A stretch of DNA of 64,000 bases from Chlorokybus atmophyticus (Eukaryota; Streptophyta; Chlorokybophyceae; Chlorokybales; Chlorokybaceae). The position numbers were made by a program, and so were the translations under genes. Below the pieces are notes generated by a model. That model saw only the letters and a program-made list of their open reading frames with translations, ran no database searches and was not told the DNA's origin. Positions 18,634-30,969 of the stretch are shown here, one piece after another (the first letter of the stretch is position 1; each line of letters opens with the position of its first letter). The stretch spans positions 244,971-308,970 of the forward strand of contig RHPI01002048.1 in the NCBI GenBank assembly GCA_009103225.1, in the 5' to 3' direction.

Positions 18634-19260
18634 CAATGGACCCCGAGATCCAAAAAGCCCAGATGCGCAACGCGCTCCAAAGTAAGTCGCAGGCACTATT
18701 GTAGCCTAGTGCAGGCTCAACTTAAACTATCTATATCGCGATTAATGCCTTGTTGGTATGACTCTCGTAGACAAGTCATGGCGGAAGTTTCAGGTAACCG
18801 ACAATGCAAACCCGGCGCGGAGGAGATACATCCATGAATGGGGCAATCCCACAATCTGACAAATGATCGTGCAATGCTGGTCTTACGCCGTCACTACACC
18901 TGGTCGCCGACAGGTGACAGTCAACCACCTCGCATACCTGTTGCTTACGGTGAGCACTCTGAACTGAATCACTAGCAATTTAAGAATGCTGTAGCCCCAA
19001 ACTACAGACTTGCAGACGCGCTGCAGTGAATAGCGGGTTTCAATACTACTAAGACATGCCTGTAAACTACGTAGGTGGAGTGCATTATAAAGGGCAAGGA
19101 TGGAGACCCTCTTCTAGCTGCCATCATCAACACACATGAAGAATAGCTCAGCGAAATCAACACCATGATTAAATCAATGAAGCGGCAGATGAGGCAACTG
19201 TACGCAGCCCTCCAGCCATTCATCCTTGTAGACGCCGCACTGCATCTTGTGTTGAATACC
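18634..19260 (+). pseudogene. Decayed coding stretch, unidentified
   Basis: Plus-strand fragments look like spliced coding DNA: MDPEIQKAQMRNALQ followed by a GTAAG donor, then SWRKFQVTDNANPARRRY after an AG acceptor, and a downstream helical, Lys/Arg/Gln-rich segment (INTMIKSMKRQMRQLYAALQ) beginning near 19075. In-frame stops interrupt it. I do not recognise the family; it could be a transposon-associated DNA-binding protein. Confidence 0.3.
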
Positions 19261-22200
19261 TGAAAGATCGCAATCGGCGCCGGCCGCAAGAGACAGCAGC
19301 TTGTGACCCACTCGCAAAGGCAGAAGCGGCATTTGATTGGCTGGTGCAACCCGTTTCAGAAGGAGGAACAGCAAGCTCCGGCCTCCTCTACATTCCCCAG
19401 CGCGTGGTGCTTTGTCTCATGATGACGTGCAATGATTGAGAGGTGCTGTAGCGCAGTTGGTAGTCCGTTTAGCTGGTAGTATACACAGCTGCAAGGCTTT
19501 TGTGACTTAGTGTTGTGCATCTTAAACCGGCTCAATCAATCGTCATTATGCTCATGCATGTAAATGGTGCATCCCTATGATATGCAACAGAACTGCAGGC
19601 ATTCAAGTCACATAATTAAACCACAAGCCTTGGCAAGTAACTAAAAGACACTATACACACCTCAGGTACCTGTACACAACAGGCACATAACGATGCTGGC
19701 AGTCAGTGACAGTTGCGTATAGTCATGCTATGCAAATACATATAACGACAGTTGTGCATCAATCACTTCAATCGCTTGAAGAATGCCTTATCTTGTTGAC
19801 AATTACCTAGTTAATGCTTGTGTATTAGGCTCAGGCGCCTGCGCTGGACGGGTGTGTAACCAACAGGTGCCTGCCACATAGGCTGAGTCACCTAAGTTAG
19901 ACTGATCTATAACTTGCAGGTGCCCGTTAATTACGTCTTGTCACCTGTTAAAGCCTGGTAAGTAACTGACAGGTGCCTGTTAATTAGGCATAGTCAACTG
20001 TTAAAGACTACATTGTAACAAGAAGGGCCTGATAGTAACGAAAGTTATACTCACATTCCTATATTTAGACTACAGGTGGACTGAGCCACGAGAGTCAAAT
20101 TAAGCATCTCTAAGTGCACGGCCGTTGCCAATATTTCGTCGGCCGGCAGGGGAAAGATTTTGCGACGCATGCATAAATGCATGTTGCATGAATAGTATAA
20201 TCTGTCTATATGCTCACACCAAATCTTTAAGCATATAACTGAATATTTAAAGATCGTTTACAACATATCACCATGCACGTCAATTCGAGTTCAATTACAA
20301 TGACACGCCGATAGTGGGAGCTTCCCGCCGTGCATGCTGCCTGGACAGTTTGATTCATTTATGCAATTACGGACACAGCATGCATGCATGTTATTTGAAC
20401 AGTGGAATCTGTGCATATGGTCAAAGACAATTGCAAACCATATTCGTGCATGGGTTTTGAATATTGCAAATAAATTATCAAAGACGTTCATCCTGTGAGT
20501 TTAAACATGATGCGACGACAATGTCAGCATACCTCTTGCACCAGTGTGTGCATCAAGCGTCCTGTGCCTATGAGAATACCTTCCGATCAGACACTTTGAT
20601 AAAGGTCTCCTCCGTAATCACATCCTGCGCAAACCGCATTGCGCCCGCCAGGTTGGATACAACACCCGCAACCGATAGCCCAACCAACAGGGCTACCAAC
20701 AACGACCGGCACTGCCGTATATCGCCAACTCGCAGACAACGACCACGCGGCCGTCTGTAACACAACGCCTCCAACACAGTGCTTGATAGGCAACGTGTGG
20801 GTGGTGCTAACGCCGACGCCTTACCAACACCGCCCAATACGAATACGGCGTTGCTAGCGGCCAATGCAATTAGGGTTGTCAACCCGGTTGATATTGACGG
20901 CGATCAGCCCTAAGCAGTAACCTAGGTGACACAAGGAGGGGCCGCGGACCTACAAGAAGTAACCGAGTGAATTACTCGCAAATGACGTTTGCTTCCCATG
21001 CTCGCAGTCGAATTGACGATTGCTTCCTGGCGTTTTAGGTCTCAGTTAAGATTTGCATTTTATATTTTATAAATACTGTAAGTAACTCGAAACGGGTACG
21101 TAGTACGATTTGAGGTTGAGCGCCGCGCCGAGTCGTGGTTGTCATCACATTCGATGTTGCGAAAGCGGAGAATTGAGGTGGTTGTCGGTCACCAGACATC
21201 AATTTCCACTTTTTCGGACATCATGAACGTCACATCGAGTTCACTCGTGGTGTGACTTTTGTCCGAAACGGTAGGTAGCCATCCACATCACATCTCCCCC
21301 CGTCCCATCAAGTTGGAGCCCCCAGTGTACTGCAGTGTGCACGGTAGGGATAATCGGTTGCTTCGAGCAGACATCAACAATTTCACTTTTCAATCAGCAG
21401 GCCCTCGCCACGTGCGGTCACACCGGTCGCCTGGCGCGCAATCCGCTCTCGTCTTTCTGCCGCTAACGCCTTCACCCTGACAGATCCCACACATCACTCT
21501 GAATGCAATCCAAACGCAAATTCAGAAACTCAGGAAGTCATAATGCCGTAACGTCGTACACTGGATATAAGCACTGCTAGTACCAGTGCTACAGGCCATA
21601 ACAATTGGCCCTGATTTCGAGGGTGACACAGTGGACACAAATGTCGACGCATTGTGATTGGCTCCTTGTGCGAATGTCCGAAGCGTTTTTCGGGGCGTTT
21701 CGGCCTGTGCGGCGTACTGTGGCCAGCTGGGTTGCAAGCATTAATCGAAACATTGCCGATGTCAACGGACAAGTTTACACTCGTAGGAAGTCCCTAGCGG
21801 TACCTTGTGTGCGTTGAGGAACACCTTTATAAATCCGCAATTGACTGTCATCGTGTCCATGGATGATTCAAAGCTATAGACCTGATGAAAATTATCAGGT
21901 ATAACAATGGAGTGCATTTGTTAGCGCGTTAAATCCATCTCCGGATCGCTGACTTGGGCTCGCTTGTCCTCTAGCGAGAATTGCCGAGGGGTTTGTGGAG
22001 GGAAAAAAATCTGGCCATCTCTCAAAGCAAAGCAGCAGCGAGGAAAGTCGAAAGCTGGGGACCAATCAGCAGTCAATTAACACAAATCACTCCACTCGCG
22101 CGAGCTCACATCGCTGATTCACTCGAGAGCGATTCACTGTTTCAGGCAGGCTTGTGTTTCTGTGTGCATTTGAGCGCACCGTAGCTTTGAACTCAGCTCT

Positions 22201-22476
22201 TGGCTTCAGCGTAGCGCCGCCGCCGCTTTCGCCTGCTGGTGCAGCGAGGGCAGGGCGTCGCTGCGGGCATTGGCGGCGTTGGGGACCCGGCGTTGGGGTC
22301 CCGGCATTGGGGTTGTGCTGGCACAGTGCTGTCGCGTTGAGGGAATTGGCTGTGAATTGTCTCATTTAGTATGCTGTCGGAGTTAGCTAGCGGTGATTGA
22401 GCGTGACTGGTTTCGTGAGCCTGGGCTGGCCTGCTTGTGGAAGCTTGAGCTGAGTGCAGTTGAAGCTGCTTGTGGC
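19261..22476. other. Intergenic, repeat-derived, no gene recognised
   Basis: A tRNA A-box-like string (TAGCGCAGTTGGTAG) lies at about 19449, flanked by short inverted ATGATTGAG/CTCAATCAATC motifs. Short CAGGTGCCTGTTAATTA-like units recur at 19850-20010 and resemble units near 31720-31900. A foldback with TTTTCGGACA/TGTCCGAAAC ends lies at about 21212-21270. I see no convincing coding sequence. The sequence just upstream of 22477 is probably promoter and 5' UTR of the SAP30-like gene. Confidence 0.4.
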
Positions 22477-25034
22477 ATGTCAATGCGCAAGATTTGGTTT
22501 GACGGGAGGTTAGGAGTTTTGAGAAAAAAGGTCAGCCAGCTACCACCTCTAGGCGAGGAGAGCATGGAGGAATGTCAGGCCAGTGGCAAGCCACAACCAC
22601 AGCAAGAGCATGAACAATTGAAGCAGCAGCAGCAGTGCGGAGAGCAGCAGCATTGCACAGGCAGCAGGTTCAGCGTAGCCAGCACCACCGCCTCACCAGC
22701 TGCAGCCATGCCTGACAGGGTCAAAGGTTTCAGGCAGATGAAAAGAAAACGCAAGCGCATGCTTGCAGAGCAATTGGACGGCATCCTGGTGAGCCTTGTC
22801 GGGGCGGAGTGCAATGGAGACGTCGATGAGGAAGAGCACGACGAGCAGCAGCAACAGCAGCCGGAGCCTAGCGCACCTGCGCCCTCGCCTGCCCATTGCA
22901 GTCACCAACCACACGGGCGTGCCGGCAACGTGGTGGACAACGACGAGGACGACGACATGGATGACGGGTCGGGCGCCAGGCTCAGGAAACATACTAAGGT
23001 GACCGTGACAGGCAACCACAGGACGAAGCAGGCGTACATTGGGCTTCATGGCACTGTCACCAAGTCCGTTGGGCCTGGTGGATGGCATTGGCTGGTACGT
23101 TGGCATGCATGCACGTATTGTCAGATACTACCTTAGGAGACTTGACCTCAAATTGTTGTTGCGATATCGACTAACAATCTTTGCCAGATGAGTCTTGGGG
23201 ATGAACGTTTTGAACAACAAGCTGGTATATACTGCATGTGCGGTGGTGCATGCAGTTGAGACGCAGCTTCGTAGTGCGTATTTGACTGTGGAGAGTGCCT
23301 GGCTACAATGTGTAACAGTCAAGCGAGTTGGATGACGTCAAGTTGTACAGTGTTTACTCAGTCAGCAAGGCAGTTGTACAATACAACCTTTTCAGCGCAG
23401 CTGGCCAGCTGGTTTTCTTGCCATGTGCATCGTTAACAGCTTGGGGAGGTCTCTGCGTGTTCATTGGGGCATGCAGTTGATACCTCATCGCTGTGTCAAA
23501 TGTTGCTGTGTGCTCAGTAGAGGGCTTATAAATGAAGTTAATGCGTGATGGGCCAACAAATTGAAGGCATTCTGCTTGGCAGTCAGTAGTTGTAACACTT
23601 CTTGTAGCCCTTTGCATTCTCCTCCCGACGTTGTGGTGTACCTGCTTCTTTCTATCTTGTCTGTAATGTTTGCATTTTGGTTGCAAGACTTGACAGCAAG
23701 AACGCTTGCGGTGTTGCAACAGCTAGGCTCAGTCTTAAGCGCTACGATTTTGCAAGTGCTTATCCTCCACAGAGAAAATGTCTGCAAGTGGGGCTGATTT
23801 GCATGGGTCTAAAGATGTATTTGGTTATGTGCTTGTTGGGCTTAGCATGTTGTGCTCTGAGTGCAGGTGCTTTCCAATGGTGAGGAGGTTCGACTGCAAC
23901 GGAATGCGCTGACAATCAATGAACTGCCGCCGGAAGAAGGCGATGATGCAGACAGCAATTCTTCACCCACATCACAAGTAACAGGTATGCTGTCATAACA
24001 AACACTGGTAGTGCGTGCAAGTACGCGCTGACTTACCTGTAGCAAAGTCTAGCATTGTTGATGTCAAGTAGCAGTTGGCCTACCATCTAACGTATGTTGG
24101 GACTCGGGTTGTGCCGACAGCGTGTTGAGCAGTTGCACGTTGAGTTTGCGCTGCTCATGCGCATAGTGCAGTAAGCTGAGTTGTTGTGCACAGTACTGGC
24201 GAGTGCGCTGTCCCCTTCAACAATGGCATGACATCAAACAACAACACAATTATGAAGTTTGGCTTGACCTCCCTAAGGAGTGTTGTTTGTATCCGCACAG
24301 GAAACTTGCGGCTATGGATTACATTGCGCTGACCTGGTAATGTACGCAGACCCCGGGCAGGCAACACAGCCTGTCAGATTGAAACGTCTGAAGCAGCTGC
24401 ACAGCATCACTGGAACAGACTGCATCACAGGTGCAACCCAGCAACGGCAATTGCTGCAATCAAAACCTGCTAGGAAAATTCTTCGGGGCAGCATGGTGAG
24501 TGCACGACAACCTGAGCTTTCTGGCACCTGTACTGCTTGCTTCCCCTATGCAACAAGTCGTTTGTTCTGACTGAAGTGGCCTGCAGAGAGTGAATTTCAA
24601 CCGAGTAGAGACGTCAATTTTGCGGAGATACAGAAGACACTATCATCTGGTAAGCAAGCAACGCTGGTTGATCTGTTTGTCAGTTGTTGAGGTCTGCGGT
24701 GTCGTATCCGGTCTCAACCAGCGTGTGTGCAAGACTTGTGTCAAGTTGTTTATCTTGTCCGTTCTATCTATGTCAGGCTGAAGTAGGACCACCACAGTCA
24801 ACCAAAGCACAGCTTGCATCTGCTGTGGCACGGCATTTTCTAGCACAGGTATTTTTGACAATCGGGTTCGTGTTAATGTTGTTTCGTGTTAATGTTGATT
24901 GCCAGTTGCGTTGTTTATCAAGCAACATTGCCAGGCAAGCTGCAAGTCTGATGCTGTCGTGCGCTTTGCAGACAGTGGATGAGTATCAAGTCTTGGTGGC
25001 TTTCGTGGACGCAGCGAGGCGGGTGAAGGTGTGA
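22477..25034 (+). CDS. SAP30-like Sin3-binding protein
   Basis: Six exons with GT-AG borders and consistent phase: 22477-23094, 23867-23977, 24301-24495, 24587-24649, 24777-24848 and 24972-25034, giving about 373 residues. The last three exons encode a SAP30 Sin3-binding domain of the plant type (ILRRYRRHYHL, then STKAQLASAVARHF, VDEYQVLVAF and a basic RRVKV end). SAP30 proteins are nuclear and bridge Sin3 to histone deacetylases in co-repressor complexes. Exon 1 is Gln-rich and acidic, with a basic KRKRKR stretch that could be a nuclear signal. Exons 1-2 join to an SH3/KOW-like module (GLHGTVTKSVGPGGWHWLVL). The start at 22477 is the first ATG in frame; upstream exons cannot be excluded. Confidence 0.85.
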
Positions 25035-25880
25035 ACGATAAGTTGCCGCACAGGCCTCAAGAAGTTGTGCAACACAGCAGCCTCTCAGGCACCCTTGTCT
25101 ATAATGTTTGTGTATAGCTACTACTAGTATCTGTAATCCAAGTTGTGGTCTCGCTAGACACTGCTGTGCAAGTGCTGCTGCACTTGGCCCTGTCTATGCA
25201 GGGATCTACACATACCAGTAGTGCTGGAGTATTGTTCTGGCAGCACAGTGGGTTGAATATGCCAACATACAACCCTTCAATAGGTGTGAATTGCAATCAT
25301 GTGGTGGTGCGGTTGCACATGCCATCCGTTGTTTGTGTGGGAGCTGCCACTCTTGTTGGTGCAGGTATCATAATGATTGAGTGTGTGCGCATTCATGTTG
25401 TTAAACTTTGCCTTCTGCAAAAGTGTTGTAATATATAAAGAAATGTCCCATTCAACAGCGTGTGTGGAGATGTTATCAGTGGTGAATCGCTCAGAACACT
25501 TCATTGCTTATTTTAATTAGCAACATTCATCAGCACCATTGGCTACAGATTGACAATCTGATAGTTGGCAAACTTTACACACCAGCTTCTTATTGCAACT
25601 CATTCCAAAACATGTGTGCATGCTTGCACTGCTAGCCCGCTGCTCACACCTCTGCCCGCCTAGCACGCACTCGCACTTGCGCTGGCATTTGCATACATAA
25701 GTTAGCGGTACCGCGCTGGCCTAGTTGGTAAAACGGTTAATGTTATAAAGTTGAATATTGACGCTTCAATTGTTCAGCATCGTTTGTCACTAACTTGCAA
25801 TATCGCGCGATACTTCTTAACTTTGCATGCCTTGAGCGAACATACGTGAACGTATTCAGTATCCCAATAACCCTCACTAC
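25035..25880. other. Intergenic; tRNA A-box-like sequence
   Basis: No coding region is recognised. At about 25714-25732 the string TGGCCTAGTTGGTAAAACGG matches a tRNA A box, but no convincing B box or cloverleaf follows, so it is at best a SINE or tRNA relic. The Tigger target TA is at 25881-25882. Confidence 0.35.
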
Positions 25881-25882
25881 TA

Positions 25883-25908
25883 CAGTCTGCCCTCGATATA
25901 AGAGCCAC
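25883..25908. repeat. Tigger left terminal inverted repeat
   Basis: Starts CAGTCTGCCCTCGATATAAG immediately after the target TA. It pairs with 28906-28931 with about two mismatches over 24 bases. Confidence 0.88.
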
Positions 25909-26263
25909 GTTTGGACAGCACCAAGCTGCTCTTATATCAAGGTGCTCTTAACTCGAAATAAAAGCAATTGGCCTATTTTGCTCATATAACAAAAGTCAGG
26001 CCAAAACACACCAATCTATTCCGTTTTGCATTGTCCAACGCGTGGAGTAGCTCACGTTCGACATTGTGATGTAAAACATCACATTGTGCAGCAGTACAAA
26101 CAACATCTGCACCCAAAACTCAACACGCATAGTGAATTCATGTGTGTGCGCATGCGTGCAAGTGCGAGACATTGGATTGCTCAATCATGAGCATGTTGCA
26201 AAAAACTCACGAATGTCTGCCTGCTGCCTACGACTAATGTTGGCAACAACTAACTTTGTCACT

Positions 26264-28173
26264 CTATCTATAAAACGTTGCCCAAAGTGCATCTTGTGGT
26301 GAGAACACATCTTGGTTGTCCGCAATGAACACTCCCACTCCGGTAGCAGATTGCACTGCGTCAGACATAGCAATAGGGGCAGGTGGGATCTCATCCACGT
26401 CCTCCTCCTCATCTTCTTCAACCTCCTCCACCACCTGCTCTGGTGCAACCACAGCCACCAACTCTTCCACAGTGAGTTCGGCCTGAACATTAAGTTCTGT
26501 GACTAGGTCGACATAGTCCTCCGCATCCATGGCGCACAAGCGCGCTGGACTGGTGATGTGCAGGAGTTGTCTTCATTGATAGCAGATTTGCAGCTTAGAG
26601 ACAACGCCATGGATGCGGAGGACTATGTCGACCTAGTCACAGAACTTAATGTTCAGGCCGAACTCACTGTGGAAGAGTTGGTGCGCGCTCTCGCACGTTG
26701 TCGTTGCGGCTATCTGCTTGCCATGAGACAGGTGGGATGTTGGCCTTGCGAAAGCAGTTGCGTATGATGGAAGCCTCCACTGTCGACCAGATGTCAACGG
26801 ACCAGAACAGAGCTTGTTTAACATTGACCTTGATATTCTTCAGCTTCACACCTAGTTTAAGTCCCTACCTTCAACAATGACGCAAGCAACGCTACGATGA
26901 TGTTAAGAATGAACATAACAAGTTGTTACCAATTGCATACCTGGGTTTTGCTCCATCATCAGCAACAACCATGCCACCAGCTGTTTCCTGAAACGCAACT
27001 TGAAAGAAGCGATGATGCCCTGGTCCATCGGCTGCACGTGAGAGGTAGTGTTGGCAGGAAAAAAAACGATGGTGACATGGGATAGCTTGATGATGTCCAG
27101 GCCATGCAGCTTTTCCCGCTTGTCACCGGGCACATCGTGACTGGAGGCGTTGTCAATCAACACCACAATCTTCCTGTCTGCAATTTTCATGTCCGTATTC
27201 ACCCCTTGGATCCAATGCACAAACACTTTGGTGGTCAACCACGCTGTTGGGTTGCTGTACCAATGCACAAAGTTTTCAAGCTTGAAGCCTTTGGGAAAAC
27301 ATTGAGGCTTTGCGCTCTTGTTGACAATCACTAGCCTCAATTTGTCGCTACCATCCGCGTTGGCAGCAAATGCGACTGTTATGCGCTCTATGGCCTTCTT
27401 GCATCCACGCACATGCTCGGACTCTACCGTGAGAGTCTTATCAGGTTGCGCTCTGATTATGAGTCCGCCTTCGTCAAAGTTGCAGGTTGTGGCAGGTGTT
27501 GCTTCAAGTGCTTCCAAAACAAGACGCACCTTTTGCCTCGCCGCGCTGACACCCTCCATGTCCGCATCTGCAGCCTCTCCATGCATCCTCTTGCATGAGA
27601 TGTTGTATCTGCAACAGAATTTTGCAGTCATGCAAATGCACGCAATGCACATGCAACTCTACCGGCGCTATACCTGAGTTTGTAGTTGCTGAGCCAGCCA
27701 TTTGAGGCTTTGAAGTCTGCCTCTGGTATTTTCATGTGGTCGCGAATCTTCTTTGCTTGAGTCTTCACCATCTCATCTGAGATAGGTAACTCCTGCGCGC
27801 GCGCCTGCACGGTGTAGAAACTAAACTTACATATAATGTTGCTATCACAGTGCATGACAGACAACAAACTACGCAATGCACAACTCACTGCTTTGAACCA
27901 TGTGTACACCGCCTCTTCCAACAGCACATGTGCTGCCTGACGATGACTTTTCCTTTTGGCTGCATGCTTGTTGTGCTCATCAACTTGTAGCCATTGCTCT
28001 TCCTGTTGTAAGATTTTTTGACAGCGTCTGCCGCTTCACATACTTTTTCATTGCTTTTTCACCTTCAGGACCTGCTGATCGTGACTCAACTCTTCATGCT
28101 TTTGCCTCAGTTCACATATCTGCTTCTTCTCAAGATCGGTGAGATGCACACGGCTCTTTTTGGGTGATCGCAT
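26264..28173 (-). pseudogene. Tigger/pogo transposase (CENP-B-like HTH, DDE_1)
   Basis: The minus-strand coding order starts at 28173 with MRSPKKSRVHLTDLEKKQIC, a CENP-B N-type helix-turn-helix. A CENPB-type HTH follows (VYTWFKQ...ELPISDEMVKTQAKKI) at about 27690-27927, with an intron between its halves. The DDE_1 catalytic core lies in about 26939-27603: NFDEGGL, then LIDNASSH and PMDQGIIASFK supply the three acidic residues. A helical tail (IIRNCFRKANIPPVS) at 26664-26849 and an acidic C-terminal region (26264-26539) complete the protein. The coding line is broken by the inverted duplication at 26457-26682. The transposase would cut and paste the element at TA sites in the nucleus. Confidence 0.87.
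26457..26682. repeat. Perfect 77-bp inverted duplication in the transposase
   Basis: Arms 26457-26533 and 26606-26682 are exact reverse complements, separated by 72 bases. Both arms encode MDAEDYVDLVTELNVQAEL in opposite directions. Perfect identity implies a recent event or gene conversion. It places one arm antisense to the transposase reading frame. Confidence 0.95.
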
Positions 28174-28905
28174 GTTTGCGGTTGTGTTGGCATCCAGAGT
28201 TTGACAATGGCTTGCACTACGTTCATGAGGAATGCACAACACAACTGATTGCAATGCACAATGCACAAACATACGCCCACTTGAGTAGTGGACATGTGCA
28301 GTTGAAGAAGTGAACGTAAAAACAGTCACATAAGGCTACCAAACACACCTACACTTCGTCTGAGTAATGGCAAGCTGTCTTCGCACATAGGAACATGTAT
28401 GTATGCTTTTGGCATGCACGTCGTAGCCGTGCACTTGTAACTAGCACACAACAGAAGCATCAGTGACTTACTTAGCGCCCTAGGCCAGGCTGACTTGACC
28501 AGGACTACAAAGCACAAGCTCGCAAGCATTGACCGCACACAATGTGACCATTGCACCTGTACCAGTCGCCTCTGCGCCGCCCTCCTGCTTCTCTCTCTTA
28601 ATCCTGCACCGCCGCCGCTGCCGCCGTCGCCGCGCGGCCTGTCTGTTGCAGCAGGCAACAGTTGGCGGACATCCTTGCTGACGCTGACAGTCTGCCGATT
28701 GTCAGCTTTAACGTTCGCTGACTGTCGGCTTAAGCAGCGTCGCAGGAGTGCAGACAACCAATGGTCGCCGCCCTCGTTGTAAGAGCAATGGGCACTTTTA
28801 ACTGCTCTTAAACCAAGTGATCTAGCTCTTATTCAGAGGGAGATTTGCCACATGTACGTCCGATCTGCAAAAATGTGCTCTTCACACGAGGGATATGTCC
28901 AATCG

Positions 28906-28931
28906 AGGGCTCTTATATCTAGGGCAGTCTG
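28906..28931. repeat. Tigger right terminal inverted repeat
   Basis: Reverse complement of the left end; reading inward it starts CAGACTGCCCTAGATATAAG. It is followed by TA at 28932-28933. Confidence 0.88.
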
Positions 28932-30917
28932 TACTTGGTAGTCACCAATGTTGTTATTATCATGTTTAATATGCTCATGAGATGGTGGACGTCGTGTTGT
29001 ATGGCACGTGCGATTACAGGCTTTGATGTACTCGTAATGCGCCGAGAGGGGGGGGGGGGGGGNNNNNNNNNNNNNNNNNNNNNNNNNNNNNNNNNNNNNN
29101 NNNNNNNNNNNNNNNNNNNNNNNNNNNNNNNNNNNNNNNNNNNNGGGGGGGGGGGGGGCGGCATGGGTGCGGGTGTATGTGGTATAGGAAAACACATGCG
29201 CAAAAGCATATCTTCATGTATATCTTGCAATGGTTGTATGCCTTACAATAACATGTAACATGTCCGTATCAAACATGGATAGCATAATGTGTTTGCGTAC
29301 GCTTATATATTTGATAATGTGTTATATTCTCGATCGTGAGTTGGGGGGCGTAACGCACACTAGTTTACATTGAAGGTTTTGGCCCGTGTAATCACATGAT
29401 GTCTTGCTATTGTGGCTGGCTTTTTATAAATAGCCGTTGTGGCTTAACTTTTATCCTCACCAATACTGTATACATGACATTTTGCGTTTTCAACTTGCAA
29501 TATCCTTTTTACGTATGTCACATATCTACATCATGTTTGATAAGGGTAAAATTGCATAAAAACGAATTAACAACATGCAATTTTCCACTGCGCTTGGCAC
29601 GTGTCGAAACCATCAACATGAGACGAGAAAACACCTTTCGCTCGGATGTATAAGTGCGAACAAATTCAAGCCTAACGCAATTGATTATTTTTTTGGGGGG
29701 GAGGATTTTTTTGGAAGGATAAATGCATTCATTCGTGAATTTGCGGTAGCATACTCATTTATAATCATGGTGCTATATATTTTTCAATTTGTTTGTGTAC
29801 AATTTGTGTGTGCATATTTGTCTCTAAATTGCTTGTACTAATATTCATGCTACTTGGTTGCATCATGCTGTAATGTGCGTATGGCATACAGCACTACATT
29901 CATGACAATATGATCACTTACCCTTGCATAGCATATATATAATAACAGACCAACTTTTCCACGCTAATAAGAAGCATATATCGTATTATCTGAGTACACT
30001 CATCCCACATAATATGACTGTGATAATATGCCATTGGTCCATTTTTCTGTAAAAGTCTATGACACAGTACCACATGCATCATCAACATGTATTACCAACA
30101 CATACCGTAGAAATACATACATATTGTCTTTAAGATAATCATAAGACTTCTCGACCCCCAATTTCAATCATACATTTGGGGCAATTTTCGTAACATAATC
30201 AATGCAACTTATTGATTTATTGACTAACACATAAAAGGGACGAAGTAAAAAGTATATTTCACAAATGTGGACTTGAGGTGAAATATGTGGGGTACGGTAC
30301 TCTATGCGGCACGAACGCAGTTGATGTTTATGGCCATGTAGGCCCAATCTATCACTGTCATGGTAATGGTGATAAGTTATGACATCCTATAGGCAATTGT
30401 GACTCACAGCTCGGAGCTGCATATGGCAATTTACGTTTACATGGCATAAATTACCATTCGCTGTCTATTGTGAGCAGTAAGAAGCTGTTAATGGCATATG
30501 TTGTTATGTGTTGAACAGTTCAAGGTTGATGTTCTGCGATGGGACGGGGTATATGTTGGAAATTGGAAATGCGCGCTAAGCCAATGTTGCTTTTTTTGAG
30601 GTAGATTATCAAGTCTTTAGCTGAATAAGTCATGAGACAGGTTTGCAAATGATGCCAAGGCCTTCAATGTGTGACAGGCTTTGAACATTTGTTGTGTCAG
30701 GTCAATAAAGAAGCAAGACTTGCTTAGCAAGTGAGTACATACCTATAGGCGGCTTTTCAATACAAGAATTGATTGACGTCATACTTCAAGTGTTAGTTGC
30801 GAGTTGCAGGGAGAGACTTCGAAGCACCATTGTCGACGCCCTCTCGGGGTCAGCGGGACTCCGAGCCCACTGTTGCCAACGCTGTGAGGGCGTCGACAGC
30901 ACCAATGCGAATTGTCG
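28932..30917. other. Intergenic AT-rich DNA with an assembly gap
   Basis: An N run (29063-29144) is bordered by G homopolymers on both sides, probably a collapsed G-run or sequencing gap. The remainder is AT-rich with no recognisable gene. Near its end a 12-bp inverted repeat (GTCGACGCCCTC at 30832-30843, GAGGGCGTCGAC at 30886-30897) precedes a retrotransposon-end fragment. Confidence 0.5.
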
Positions 30918-30969
30918 GGCCGAGGTGAGTCGGGGGTCACGCTGTCTCGAACAACTGCATGGAAAGACG
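30918..30969 (+). repeat. Fragment of the methyltransferase element's B-type terminal repeat
   Basis: About 52 bases starting GTCGGGCCGAGGTGAGTCGG align with the outer end of the repeat at 3889 onward with about 8 mismatches. They begin at the same terminal base as the intact element, so this is likely the end of a related copy. Integrase-like sequence follows directly. Confidence 0.6.

Larger units (their letters stand above)
25883..28931 (-). mobile_element. Tigger/pogo DNA transposon
   Basis: Terminal inverted repeats CAGTCTGCCCTCGATATAAG (25883) and its counterpart CAGACTGCCCTAGATATAAG (read inward from 28931) are flanked by TA on both sides (25881-25882 and 28932-28933). TA duplications and CAGT...CCTCGA.ATAA ends are typical of pogo/Tigger elements. 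The 3.05 kb body holds one minus-strand transposase gene with introns. A perfect 77-bp inverted duplication inside the gene, plus stop codons, make this copy probably non-autonomous. Confidence 0.9.

Noticed and set aside
19441-19545. Candidate tRNA gene
   Set aside because: The A-box is good but D and T stems do not pair and no B box is present.
28833-29258. ORFs of about 100 residues across 29063-29144
   Set aside because: Half of each is N; the rest is homopolymer G flank.
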